The position numbers and the translations under genes were made by a program. A stretch of 64,000 nucleotides of DNA from Cercis canadensis (Eukaryota; Streptophyta; Magnoliopsida; Fabales; Fabaceae): NCBI GenBank assembly GCA_003255065.1, contig QAOA01001277.1, positions 143,519-207,518 on the forward strand, given 5' to 3'. Positions 46,791-58,500 of this stretch are shown here, one piece after another. Position 1 is the first letter of the stretch; the number at the start of each line of letters is the position of its first letter. The notes beneath the pieces were generated by a model that did not search any database, was not told the origin of the DNA, and saw only the letters and a program-made list of their open reading frames with translations.

Positions 46791-47401
46791 AATCCTTTGT
46801 CTCCTTACTTCTGGGTAATCCTCTGTCTCCTTTATGAATCTGTGCTAAGTAAAGAAAAAAAAAAATCTGTGCGAAGTATGCTTTTATTTCTTGACCGTTG
46901 CTTTCTCTCAAGAGTCCCAATTTGTTCTCCCATTGTTGGGAGTGGCATCTGAGGAAAAGCTTGGATGCTATGGCGTTGGTGGGGACGACTTTGTTAAATG
47001 ATATATAGAGCCATTGAAAATTATTTCATGTTGTGGGGGCAAATGCCCCCACATACTTATACATAGATCCACCACTGCCCTAAATCGTGTATTCTTTCCT
47101 CAAGTTTCAGTTTTTATCTCTTTCGGATCAGGGGCTCAAGGAGAATATATTTGTTTCTTAATCTCAATAACTGTTCTGCTTGGAAATTTTAAATTTACAT
47201 GGTGATTCAAATTATGTTTCTGATGGGTTTAATTAATAATTAGTTTTAGTTCTTTGTGAGAAAATTTTAAAATGAGAAGTGGCTAAAAATATGTTTGTCT
47301 CCTTGGTTTGCAGGTTTTCTTTAAAATGCATTTATCAACTGGGTATTGTCATCTTGGGTCAGATTTAATCATTTTGAACTGTTCCTGATGCTGGAAAGCT
47401 G

Positions 47402-50400
47402 ATGGGTTTAATTCCCAAGCAACCCGTTATTTGCCTGAAGTGGCCATGGGATGCCCACCAAAGTACTAAAACTCCTAATACCTGCGGCTTTGAGAGTCCA
47501 TGGCTATTCAAATCATTCCAAAATCTTGGATCATTTGCTTTCAACTTTGTCAACTCAGCTTTAAAACCTCCAAGTGCTCAGTTTAGTTCTTCCAATCCCT
47601 TGCAATTGGAGGAGAAAACTGGTCAGAAGAAGAATTTGATGTTGACCGGGAAGAGTGTGACTCCTGGTGAGCAAGGGGAGGCAGAGCAGAGAGCATTTGC
47701 ATCAGCTCTAGTTAGCGGGAAGGAGGCGACAGTGATTGAGTTCTACTCACCCAAGTGCAGGCTCTGCAGTTCTTTGCTAAATTTTGTTTCGGAGGTAGAG
47801 ACAAGGAATTCTGACTGGCTCAACATTGTCATGGCTGATGCAGAGAATGAGAAATGGCTTCCAGAGGTATCTTAATTTCTAGAGTATGTTGATTCAAATT
47901 TTGTAGCTTGTTTTGAGAGCCTTTCAGAGAATTCCCTTTGTATGCTATACATGCCAGTTGCATAATAAAGTTGAGGGTTAATTGTTTGTTCTGCTACATA
48001 TAAATGACATGGTTGATCATGAGCTCAAGGGCTATGGAATTTGGATTAACTTTTTCCTTCTCTAATAGACACTAAATGTAAATGTTTTAGTTATAAGTAA
48101 GCAAGGTTTAAAACATTTTCATTGGTAATGGTATTGTAAATTCACTTTATTCTCAGACCACTTTTGTTGAGATGGAGTGATATTATGATATTATTGATGT
48201 ATAGGTACTTGTTATTTCTACCTACATTTCGAATCCCAAACTGTTGGTTAGTTCAGAAAAGAAACTGGGCTAGGAGAAAGCTGAAAAGCCAACAATCAAT
48301 TCTCTGATAGTTGGACCAACTGCAATTGGACGTGATGCCCTATTATACTAGGATTTGGTACTTAAATATCATGTGACACTGGTGGAATCTTAAAAAACTG
48401 CTATTGGATTGAAAAGTGAACAAGCTTTGGTTCCTCTCTTTTGATATTGTCTTTCTTTTTTGTTCTCTTTTCTTTGATGACTAAGGCATGGGGTATTGGA
48501 TTTAAAAACGAACATAATTTGTTGCATTTGATTTGGTTTCATCGATATTATTTTTTGCGTGCATCTTTGATACTTTTGAAGACAAGATAATTCTGTATTA
48601 TGGATAATATTTCTTGCTTCGGTAAAGGTAAAGGGATTCTTGAAGGCCCCCTTAACCTTAAAATGTTGAAGTAATGTATGTGATTCAATTATTGCAAATA
48701 TTTAAAACTTACAAAATGTGTATTGAGAAGCTATGGCAGGTGATCTTTGACTTTTGGGTTAGTGGTTGATGAGGTATTAAGTCATTCATTAGATGTCTAA
48801 ATCCCTTCTGAGCAGGTTTATGAAATAAAAGAAAGAACCATTTTCAGGTTGTGACTCAAAAAAGACAACCTGAACGTGGTTAGTATGCAATGGATGGAAC
48901 TAAATTCATTATCTAGTTTTGGTCTGGCCAGCTTGGATCAGGTTCGAAGAAATTGGTTGGGACACCTGCAATCTAACAGTAACAAAATGGATAGCTTCAT
49001 AGAGGGTGGTTTTCCCTTCCATATTCTTTTCAGTCCTTTTGTTGCTCGGCTTCTTACACATAATTTAACACATTACTGGTGTCATCTCTCTGTGCTAGGG
49101 GAAGTGTGCATCTGTATTGTTGGTTTATGCAATTGTAAGTTGATGTCTTTGTACACTTACTGATCTGCAGTAATTTTGACATTGTTTTGTCTCGTCCATT
49201 ATGACTTATTCTGCGTCTTCTCTCTCTCTGTTTTTGTTTTTCCTCATCTTCAGAAAGTATAAAAACAAATATTAAAGTTTGTTCCCAAAGAAAATAAAGT
49301 GGTGAGGGAGCTTACTAAAGCTTGGTTATAAGTTTTTTGATGCTATCTAGTATCCACTTCTGAGAAGATACTGATAGAAATCCAGATATATATCTATGAA
49401 CCACATCTGGACAAAACATCTGGGTTCACAGCCCAATACCCATCCTACTCTTTTCTCTCCTTTTAGATGTGGAAAAATATTAATTTTTCATATTCTCACA
49501 GGTGAGTCTCAAGATATCCCCTTGAGTAAGTATTGTGATCTTGACTCCCCTATGCAGTTGCCTTGTAAATATTTTTTGCTTGATTCAGCATTCAAGTTCT
49601 TTCATAGTATGACATTGAAGAATTGACAATAGTTTACATAACATAGAGTGTAGACATGTGACCCAAACAAAAATCTGTGGAGCTCATATGAAATTGGCTA
49701 TTAATTCTCTTAGATAAAGACCCAAACTGATAGCCTAAACATATACTTCTACCTGAAAGCTCAAGGCATTAACTTCTTGGTCCATTGCTATATATAGATG
49801 TCCTTCAATTCTTATGATCCTTTTAGACTTGGGACTCTCCCCCTTGTAATATCTTGATATGTGGACCTTGGCTGGTGATAGTTCTGGTAAAAAGCCTGAC
49901 AGTTTTTATCTTGTGATTCAATTACAAGGTTGTATGTTTTAAATGCAATTCACCTAGGCCTTCTCCTTACCTTCATGGAAACTGAGGCGTACACTCCTGG
50001 TTTTTTTCAGTAATACCTAGAGTGCTGACCAGATATAGTTTAAGTTCCAAATTTAGGATAGTACTAGAATTTTTCTTCGTCAATGACTGTAATGTGCAAT
50101 TTATGCAATATTGTTAAAACGGAGTTCTTAGCCTTTCTATTGGGAACATTTCAAGCTGTTATTTCTTTGTGGGAGGTGGTGCCATTAGACCCAAGTCATT
50201 GACAGCTGTGGTTTTATATACTTGTTTGATCATATCATGATGTTTATGAATAATTATGTTCATTTGTTTAACTTCCTGAGCCAAGTATATTCCGTTCATT
50301 TATTGTATTATATAAAAAAAGCTTGTTCGTTATGATGTCTTCTTACTGAATTGTTTTCATACCTTGCTATGTAGCTCCTCAATTATGATGTTAGGTATGT

Positions 50401-50527
50401 TCCTTGCTTTGTTCTGCTTGACAAGAAAGGAAGGGCCCTTGCAAAGACAGGTGTTCCAAACAGTCGTTTACATGTTATAGCAGGTCTCTCTCATCTTCTC
50501 AAAATGAAGCGTCCTCAAACAAAGTAA
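47402..50527 (+). CDS. thioredoxin-fold protein, probably plastid-targeted
   Basis: Exon 1 (47402-47866) and exon 2 (50375-50527) join in phase (GAG|GTATCT donor, ATGTAG acceptor) and encode 205 residues. The first ~65 residues are Ser/Asn/Pro-rich with few acidic residues, like a transit peptide. The thioredoxin-like domain runs from about residue 95: [19 protein letters not shown] carries a CRLC motif at the usual active-site position, followed by [20 protein letters not shown], then [19 protein letters not shown] with the cis-Pro context VP. The active-site sequence differs from WCGPC, so it is an atypical thioredoxin, and redox activity is inference. An acceptor-like ttgcag at 47313 suggests a 5' UTR intron. 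The 2.5-kb intron shows no coding content. Confidence 0.78.
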
Positions 50528-50599
50528 TGGGTGATTGGAGCCATGTGTGAAAAACTAATCTCTCATGATGTCACTGACTTCTTGTCCTCAATCGACTCT

Positions 50600-50822
50600 A
50601 CTGGTACTTTTTTTTTTTTTTTTTTTNTTTTTTTTTTTAGGGTTTCTCACGAGGTGGTCCCCACGCCTTTAGTGTGAGACTAATCCCTATTTGGGCTTCG
50701 GCATGCCTTGGTCACTAGTGCTTCCAACAAGGTTTGAACTCTTAATATTACTTCAGGATTCGCCCCACATGGAGCTTAGTTTGTCAACTGAGCCATACCT
50801 GATGGTTGCACTGGTACTTTTT
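50600..50822 (-). mobile_element. tRNA-derived SINE with target-site duplication
   Basis: On the minus strand the element begins near 50809, has an A box TGGCTCAGTTG (50795-50785) and a B box GAGTTCAAACC (50741-50731), and ends in a poly(A) tail (the T-run with an N at 50613-50638). It is bounded by a 13-bp direct repeat, ACTGGTACTTTTT, at 50600-50612 and 50810-50822. Pol III promoter boxes, an A-tail and a target duplication together define a SINE. It lies within or just after the 3' UTR of the thioredoxin-like gene. Confidence 0.8.
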
Positions 50823-52416
50823 GTAAGTATGTTTCTGAGCTTCTCTAATTTCAGAGGCGAATCTTGTGATTTCAGTTGCAAATTTATCTGTAATTGAAGT
50901 TCTCAAGTCCAAGTCTGAAGACGCTTATAGCTTTCTTCCCCTACTACCAACTGCATATTTTAAGCAGAAGATTGTTATTGTGTCTTGCTAAAGTTGAGCT
51001 CTAGTCTAACAGTCGAATGACTGGTGCACGGTCAGTAAAGCACTCGATTTTTATGACACCTAAAAAATATGGGTTCCAATATTCAGCAAACAGCTAAATT
51101 TTCTGGGGGTGGACTCTACTTCCACCGCGACGGTTCAATTCAGAGACCAAAAGTCATGGTTCTACCGATGTTGAAGGCAGCCAACAGTGTTAAAGATGCA
51201 ATTTCTCCAAAGGATGCAGACATTCAATCATAGTAATGTCACCCACAATCTTTATTCACAAGCCCCTACAAACTTATTTGGGAGAATCTGAATGACAAAA
51301 AAGTTTTAAGTCTCAATACAGGTTCTGAAACATAGCAACTTGTATCAGATTGTGAATGAAGTATCACTTAAATATATTTATGTTAAATTCAAATTTTGCC
51401 AGAGAGAACCAAGAAACCAGTCTTTTATATTGGGCTGTCGACAAAACGACCAAAAAATCTCTGTATTTGGACTTGTGTTGTAAGTTGTAACCTGTTTGGA
51501 ACCAATACCTTTCATCACAAAAGTTTTCTCATCTCGTTTTGGTTCTTGAAAAAATATGACTTGTAAACACAATGGAATTTGTTTTGTCTAGAACTCCAGT
51601 CAAGACTCAAGAGCTAAGGGTAGTGCTACCGTGAGGGTAGCTTTCTAGCTTGTTAAACACCTAAAGAGTTTGTAAACAAAAGAAAATTTTTAGGGGTGAT
51701 TTTACTATACTAGGAAGGTATCATATGTGAGAAAGGTCCTTTTTTAAGAAGATACTTTCGGCCTATATTACTATATTTTGAGTGTTTGGATAAGACTTTT
51801 GGGTACGTCAAAAAAGGTTTCTTAAGTATTTTGTTTCGGTTTTTTGTTTGTTTTTATGTACAAAATTTAGTAATTGACTGCTTTGAATCAAAAGCAAAAC
51901 TTGTGTCATGTGAGATGCTTTATCAATATACTTTGTTACGTTTTGATCATATAAACTTCTTACTTTTGTCAAAAAAAAAAAAAACTTATGTTTTAGAGAA
52001 ATTCTTAGTGAATAGAAATATATATTTTTTTAATTGTCTATAAGGGAATACCATAATAGTTGAGTTTTAAGTATTTTATTATTGAGATCTTAGGTTCAAA
52101 TCACACAAAGATAAAGTGGAATGAGATTTTTGGAAGAAGATAAATTATTAAAGGTTTGTTTGAGAGTTAAAATTAGGGGAAAATAAGAGAAAAAGAAATG
52201 AGTAAATGTGTTCATTCTCTTGTTTGGATTTCAAGATTAAAAAAAGGAATGAAACTAAGAGGTAATCTCAAACCCTACATTTTTTTTTTGCTTTCACTTT
52301 TGTGTTCTTCTAAATTGGGGGATTTGGAGAGAAAAGATGAATAATTTACTATTATATCTCTATTTATTTTTTTAAATACTATTTAGATAACATTATTAAA
52401 TATTATATTAAATTTA
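50823..52416. other. spacer with SINE-like and duplicated-block sequence
   Basis: 51000-51150 may be another SINE ('agtctaacagtcg' and 'gggttccaatattc'). 51930-52100 is homologous to 54970-55112 and 60005-60123 and carries, at 52071-52083, the sequence equivalent to the Copia target before insertion ('tattttattattgag'). No gene is seen. Confidence 0.45.
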
Positions 52417-52966
52417 GGCTTAATTGCAATTTTGGTCTCTCTATTTTAACCACTTGAACGTTTTGGTCCTCCTTCTTTAAAAATGAACTATTGAGTCCCT
52501 TTATATTCATAAAATGTACAAGTTTAGTCCATTTATCTTTAAGTCAAAATTCTTAGGTTTATTTCAAGGTGTAAAGTTTTCTGATTCATAATCTCACCGT
52601 TCAGATTGAAGAGCTACGTCTTGTGAATCTTTCCATTAAATTTTAGCTCGATCTAACGGTGAATAAGTCTAAATTTTTGGTTAGATAAAAACTTATGGTT
52701 TTGGTATTTTGGGCTGAGTTTCACCGTTAGATCGAGCTCAAATTTAGTGAGAAGGTTCACAAGATGTAGCCCTTCAATCTGAACGGTGGGATTATGAATC
52801 AGAGAACTTTACACCTTGAAATAAACCTAATAATTTTGACTTAAAGATAAATGGACTAAACTTGTATATTTTATGAATATAAAGAGACTCAATAGTTCAT
52901 TTTTAAAGAAGGGGGACCAAAACGTTCAAGTGGTTAAAATAGGGGGACCAAAATTGTAATTAAGCC
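52417..52966. mobile_element. palindromic Mutator-type MITE, copy 2
   Basis: The 550-bp element is a near-perfect long inverted repeat with ends GGCTTAATTGCAATTTTGG and CCAAAATTGTAATTAAGCC. The 9-bp flanks TTAAATTTA (52408-52416) and TTAAATATA (52967-52975) differ at one base. It is better preserved than the copy at 2999 and clearly of the same family, since both contain 'cattttatctttaagtcaaa'-type internal sequence. Confidence 0.85.
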
Positions 52967-52975
52967 TTAAATATA

Positions 52976-53711
52976 TTTACTTTATAAATAAATGATAAAT
53001 TTGTAAAATTATAAATTTTTATTTCTTTCATTTTCTTTTGCTCATTTTAATCATCCAAACAAGGGAGATGTCCTTTTCCTCCCTTTCCTCTTGTATCCTT
53101 CCTCTTCTTTTTTTCTTCAACTCCCAAACAAACCCTAAATGCTGTATAGCTTCCAATTAAAAAAAATAATTTATTTATATCTCTACCAAATTAAACAGTC
53201 AATTTTATTTATACTATTTAGATAACCTCTTTACTATTAATTTTGTGTCCAAATAAGCCAATAAAAAGAGTGACAACCTCAACCTTAGAAAAGGTTACCC
53301 TATTTTTCAACTTTGGAAAGAGCGAAAGAAGACCGATATTCGGTCCATTGATGTACTTTCCTGCCTTTTGTGCAACTCAAGCAACACAAGTGAGTAAACT
53401 GCTTTAGCATACCAAGACTGAATAGCATTTATGTAATACACAGTGTACTTTTGTAGCATAATTTTTAAAGTTATAAGACAATATTGGACAGCAAAGCAAC
53501 GATTGTACTCCTGAATGAACGCCACATTGTTTTTATAATTTCAACAAAGAATTATTAAATTTCGAAAAGAAAAGAGAAGATTTATGATAAAAAAGAAATA
53601 TTATGCTTCATGCATGTAATGAAGAGCTATTTTAGTTACTTTCCAAAGAAGTAACAATATTTAGTATTTAACAAAAGTTTTGAAAAATTAAGCATGTAGT
53701 TGTTTTAACAG
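52976..53711. other. spacer
   Basis: 53130-53230 resembles 60580-60680 ('agcttccaattaaaaaaaataat', 'accaaattaaa'), so it belongs to the duplicated block around the inhibitor-like copies. No gene is seen. Confidence 0.4.
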
Positions 53712-54056
53712 GTCCTACTTTCAAATAACCAAATCCAGGGTTGAAAAGCAAAACAGGTATGGAAAAAGGTGTGGAAGAAAGGCTTTGTTCATAATAATCA
53801 TATTAACTGCACTAGCAGTTGTAGTTGTTCAAGTTGGTCAGGACACCAAGTTCTCACACTTTACAAGTCCTTCTATGAGTTCTTCTTCTTCTTTCCATGC
53901 CTATCACAGTCTCTCTTTTGGTTCACTGACTAAGAGAAATTTCTCTTCTTGGGAGCATAAGAAATGTTTGAGACTTCATGGATTACCTTGGTATACATGG
54001 ATTGGTGGAGTGATGATTACATGTGATTCTATGGCAAGTAAGAAAGCAAATAGTTA
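53712..54056 (+). other. unrecognised open frame with a membrane-like segment
   Basis: Directly after an acceptor-like 'ttttaacag' a frame of about 115 codons stays open to TAG near 54056. It reads YGKRCGRKALFIII, a hydrophobic stretch LTALAVVVVQVG, a Ser-rich segment, and LRLHGLPWYTWIGGVMI. No ATG lies at a sensible place before the hydrophobic stretch. It may be an exon of a broken gene or chance. I do not recognise it. Confidence 0.2.
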
Positions 54057-54241
54057 ATTAAGCTTGATATATTAGCATGCTGAGGTGCGGTTTGGCATGA
54101 ACAGGAGCGTCTAGCCATGTTTTGACTTGCTACATTAATTGAAGTTTATATTCTTCATAACATGCCAAATTTATTGCACATAATCCAGTTTTTGGTTTTC
54201 AATGATTTTTAAAAAACTCTTAAAACTCTATTAATTCTCAG

Positions 54242-54453
54242 ATTGGAATGCATGGCCTGAGCTTTTGGGGAAGGAAGTTGTACCTGTTATGGCTGAAATT
54301 AAGAAAGATGTGGTAGTCAATATAGTGCTTTAAAACCCCTTTTTTTTTTTTTATGACTTTAAAGGGAAGAATAAACCAGTAGCAATGTTGTACGTTTCTA
54401 ATGGGGAAGATTTTCAAATCATTGCATACTATCCCTCTGAAGCGGACGTTTGA
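54242..54453 (+). pseudogene. potato inhibitor I-like exon, broken
   Basis: After the acceptor 'aattctcag' the frame reads NAWPELLGKEVVPVMAEIKK, then VVVNIVL and a TAA. A long T-run follows, and the same reading then continues with YDFKGKNKPVAMLYVSNG and ends TGA at 54451. The intact homologue at 60920 shows what the undamaged frame looks like. WPELLGK and the C-terminal V-S-N-G pattern give the inhibitor I family resemblance. No first exon was found. Confidence 0.6.
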
Positions 54454-54462
54454 TGAAAACAA

Positions 54463-54704
54463 GTTAAATAGTTATATTTAGTTGGTGATGAAATACTGGG
54501 TGGTTTCATGGAAAAAATAATTATGCTCATTGCACATATTCGGGGAACTCAAATCTTGGGGCTAGGACAACACCAAGGGAATTTCTGGTGAATGCACCGG
54601 GTGGATGCGGGTACGCACTTAAGATGGTTAAAGGAGAGACTTAATTTTTTGATCAAGAGATTATTGTTAGATATAAATCTTTAATTTTTTGATCAAGAGA
54701 TTAT
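54463..54704. other. spacer with 40-bp tandem duplication
   Basis: A ~40-bp unit ('ttaattttttgatcaagag...ttagatataaatct') is present twice at about 54642-54721, partly overlapping the TRIM start. The second haplotype copy near 59690 has it once. Confidence 0.6.
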
Positions 54705-54937
54705 TGTTAGATATAAATCTATTCATGGGCCTTCACTTATAAGCTTAAGCTTTTAGGTTGAATCGGTTCTTAACATAGTATCAGAGCCTCTTTGACCAAA
54801 TGGGCCTGTGCTTTGTCCACGCTTCAAGCCCAGAGGGCTTTCGAGTGCAGGGGGCGTGTTAGATATAAATCTATTCATGAGCCTTCACCTATCAGCTTAA
54901 ACTTTTAGGTTGAATTGATTTTGATTTATATCTAACA
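54705..54937 (+). mobile_element. TRIM retrotransposon (short LTRs, no coding)
   Basis: A 71-bp left LTR (54705-54775, TGTTAGATATAAATC...TTAACA) is followed by a primer site TAGTATCAGAGCC, one base off the initiator-Met-tRNA complement. Next come an ~80-bp internal stretch, a G-rich polypurine tract (GCAGGGGG) and an 81-bp right LTR (54857-54937). Flanking ATTAT at 54700-54704 and 54938-54942 is a perfect 5-bp target duplication. The 233-bp total size with PBS and PPT but no genes is the definition of a terminal-repeat retrotransposon in miniature. Confidence 0.8.
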
Positions 54938-55112
54938 ATTATAACACTTGAGAAGATCTAAAATACTTAGATATTTTGTTACGTGTTGAGCATATGAACT
55001 CCTAACTTTTGTAAAAAACATTTATTTTTAGAGAAATCCTTATAGTGTATAGAAACATATTCTAATATATATTAGGGAACACTATTGTAGTTTAGTTTTA
55101 AGTACTTTATTA

Positions 55113-55515
55113 TGTTAGAAGTAAGAAGGTTGAGGTCTTTGATGGTAGTTAGGCATTATTAGTTAACTGTGGTTAGGCAGTTAGTTGACTATAGTTAATG
55201 TAACTCAGGTGGTTATCCAGCTAAGCATGGTTAGCCAGCTAAGTAGATTATTTTAGAAAGTTAGTTTGTTAATTCAACTGCCTTGCTGAGCTGGCAGTTG
55301 CTATATATGTGTGATACACGTGAATGAGAATTCGATAGTTCAGAATATTCATTTTACTCTTTCTTTTACTGAAGCTTTCCCTTCCTCTTCTCTCTCTCTC
55401 GTATCTCATTTTCTTGCTTAATTTCTCTGCTTTCTGATATGGTTTCTGCTGCATAATCTATCTGCAGAATCCATATCTTCATGATTCTTGCTTCCGCAGC
55501 TTACAAACTCTAATA
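55113..55515 (+). repeat. 5' LTR of Copia element
   Basis: The 403-bp LTR begins TGTTAGAAG and ends CTCTAATA (TG...TA rather than TG...CA). TATTA at 55108-55112 precedes it. By direct comparison it is identical to the LTR at 60124-60526. Confidence 0.92.
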
Positions 55516-55527
55516 TGGTATCAGAGC
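55516..55527 (+). promoter_or_regulatory. tRNA-Met primer binding site
   Basis: TGGTATCAGAGC, the standard initiator-Met tRNA complement, sits immediately after the LTR end and 8 bp before the gag ATG at 55535. Confidence 0.92.
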
Positions 55528-55534
55528 TTTGAAA

Positions 55535-58500
55535 ATGGCAGAACACACTTCATCCTCTATGTCTCCATCAATGGAAACTCTGAATTCCAGAAATATTTCT
55601 TTACCTACATTTGCTCAAACCCTCACTATCAAGTTAGATCGTAGTAACTATCTGATATGGAGGAATCAATTACTTAACATAGTAATTGCAAATGGATATG
55701 AAGATATCTTGAATGGATCTCAGGTATGTCCGGAGAAACTTCTTCAAGATTCAACCATTAGAAGTCTCATTTTGAACCCAGACTTTGTCCTTTGGCAGAG
55801 GCAAAACAGGTTAGTAATGAGTTGGATTTATGCTTCTCTTACTGAGCAACTTATGGCTCAAATTATGGGCTACAATACGGCATATGAGATATGGAAATCT
55901 CTGGGAGACAACTTTGCCTGTTCATCTCGTGCACGCATCATGGAGTTAAGACTCCAGTTGCAGACTATTCGCAAAGGAAATCTTGGTGTGTGGGATTATA
56001 TGGTCAAGATCAGAGGCATTTGTGACAATCTACGAGCAGTAGGTGAAAATGTTAGTCAAAATGATCAAATAATGGCAATCTTGGCTGGACTAGGGCCTGA
56101 ATACAATCCAGTTGTAGCATATGTCAGTTTTGAGTGCATAACAGTGGAAATCTTGCAAAGTCATCTACTTGCGATTGAGAGCAGGCTTGACAGACAGAAG
56201 TCAGTTGATGATCCAATCTTGATTCAAGCAAATGCAGCTCAGTTTGGTCCCTTTAGAGGTAAGAAGTTTAATGCTAATTCTCAGAATAATTTCTATCATG
56301 GTAACACCAATACTGCACCAAATTCTTTCTCTGGTACTGGTCATCGTAATCAGTCTAACAATCAATCTGGTAAATCAAGATTTGGTAATTTTGGTGGAAC
56401 TGGTCAAAAACCACAGTGTCAAATTTGTCATAAGATGGGACATTCTGCCTCTGCTTGTTGGCATCGATTTGATAATGACTTTCAACCCAAAGCTTCAACT
56501 GGGAATCCTTCTCAACAACAAGCTTCTCAGGCATTGATGGCTACCACTGGTCAGATGGAAGACACTCATTGGTTCCTTGATACTGGGGCTACTCACCATG
56601 TCACTGCTGACTTGGGCAATTTGTCTCTTCATAATCCATTTGCTGGGGATGAGAAAGTCATGGTTGGAAATGGTAAGCAACTTCCTGTTATGCATACTGA
56701 TAGTACTTCCATTCCTACTGCTAGGAGACCTTTATTACTTAATCAAGTCTTACATGTGCCTAAGATAAGTGCAAATTTGGTTAGTGTTCAGAAATTATGT
56801 CGAGATAATAGCATCTATGTTGAGTTTTATCCTGATTATTTTCTTGTGAAGGATCAGAAAACCAAAGAGGTACTGCTGCAAGGAACTCTTAAGCAAGGAC
56901 TCTACAAGGTTATGACTTCCTACATTCCTGCTAGTTCTTCATCTGCTCCTTCTATAGCAGCCTATCAAACATTTGTTTCCTCTCCACAGAACTCCAATTC
57001 TGTTCTACAACTTTGGCACAATAGATTAGGTCATCCTTCCATTGATGTACTAAATAAAATCATGTCTGCACATGGTTTAGCTCGTTTTACTGTCAATAAA
57101 CTTACCATTTGTAGTTCTTGTCAGTTGGCTAAAAGCCATAAATTGCCTTTTGTACAGTCACATTCTAAAGCAATAAAGCCTTTTGACTTAGTGCATGCTG
57201 ATCTCTGGGGTTCTCCCTCTTGTAGTTCAGTTAATGGTGCCTGCTATTTCTTATTATTGATTGATGACTATACTCGATATTCTTGGATTTATTTACTGCA
57301 GTCCAAGAGTGATACTCTTGACATGTTTCTGAGGTTTCAAGCTATGGTTAAAACTCAATTTGAAGCCAATATTAAAGTCATTCAGTCAAATTTTGGGGGG
57401 GAATTTGCAGCTTTTGACCAGATGGTTAAGGCATCAGGTATCCATCATAGGTTCTCCTGCCCCCATACTCCACAGCAGAATGGTCGAGTTGAAAGAAAAA
57501 ATCGCCACATCGTGGAGACAGGATTATCCTTATTGATTACTGCAGGAATGCCTGCTAAGTACTGGACTTTTGCTTTTCAAACAGCAGTTCAGCTTATTAA
57601 CAGGATGCCTACAGCAGTCCTTCAATTTCAATCTCCCTATGAACTACTATATCATAAATCTCCTGACCTCACTCAAGTCAAGACCTTTGGTTGTCTCTGC
57701 TTCCCATATCTTAGACCCTATCGAGCTCATAAGCTTGAGAACATATCAGCTACTTGTTGTTTTCTGGGACACAGTAATAAACACAAGGGTTTTCTGTGTA
57801 TGGACACTAGCACTAAGAGGATTTATATTTCTCGCCATGTAGTGTTTGTAGAGACTGTGTTTCCTTTCAAAGCTCCAGTCTCTCAACCCTCTCAGTCCAT
57901 GGTTTCAGATTGCTCCATTCCTGTCTCCTTGCCTCTTACTCCTGCTTGGCATTCTCCATCTGTTACTTCTGATAGGCCTACTGTCTCTACTCAGTGTACT
58001 TCAGCTTCACAGTCATCTGTCTCTTCTGGTTCTGCATCTCCTGCTTCTCTTGAGTCACATGATTCTGTGTCTGAGGTCCCTCAGGATATTCTAGATGTGC
58101 CTCTTCCTTCACGCATGGTTACTAGGAGTCAGAATGGCATTTTTAAGCCAAAGGCTTATACCACTCAGCATTCACTTCTCTTTGCAGAACCCTCTACTTA
58201 TAAGCAGGCACTTCAGTTTCCCTGCTGGGTGGATGCCATGACAGCTGAAATCAAGGCCTTACATCTCAATCACACTTGGGATTTGGTGCCTTGGCCTACT
58301 CATAAGAATATTGTGAGCTGTAGATGGATTTACAAGGTCAAGTATAAGGCAGATGACAGTATTGAAAGATACAAGGCCAGGTTAGTTGCTTAAGGGTTTA
58401 CACAGTCCTATGGGGTGGATTATTTTGACACTTTCAGTCCTGTGGTTAAACCTGCAACCATTCGTATTATTCTTACCCTGGCCTTGGCTTATAATTGGCA

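Noticed and set aside
52085..52130. tRNA gene suggested by 'ttaggttcaaatcacac'
   Set aside because: The B-box-like word stands alone: no acceptor stem, anticodon arm or A box at proper spacing.
55269..55454. Minus-strand 61-codon frame occurring twice (also 60280-60465)
   Set aside because: It lies inside the identical Copia LTRs and is explained by them.
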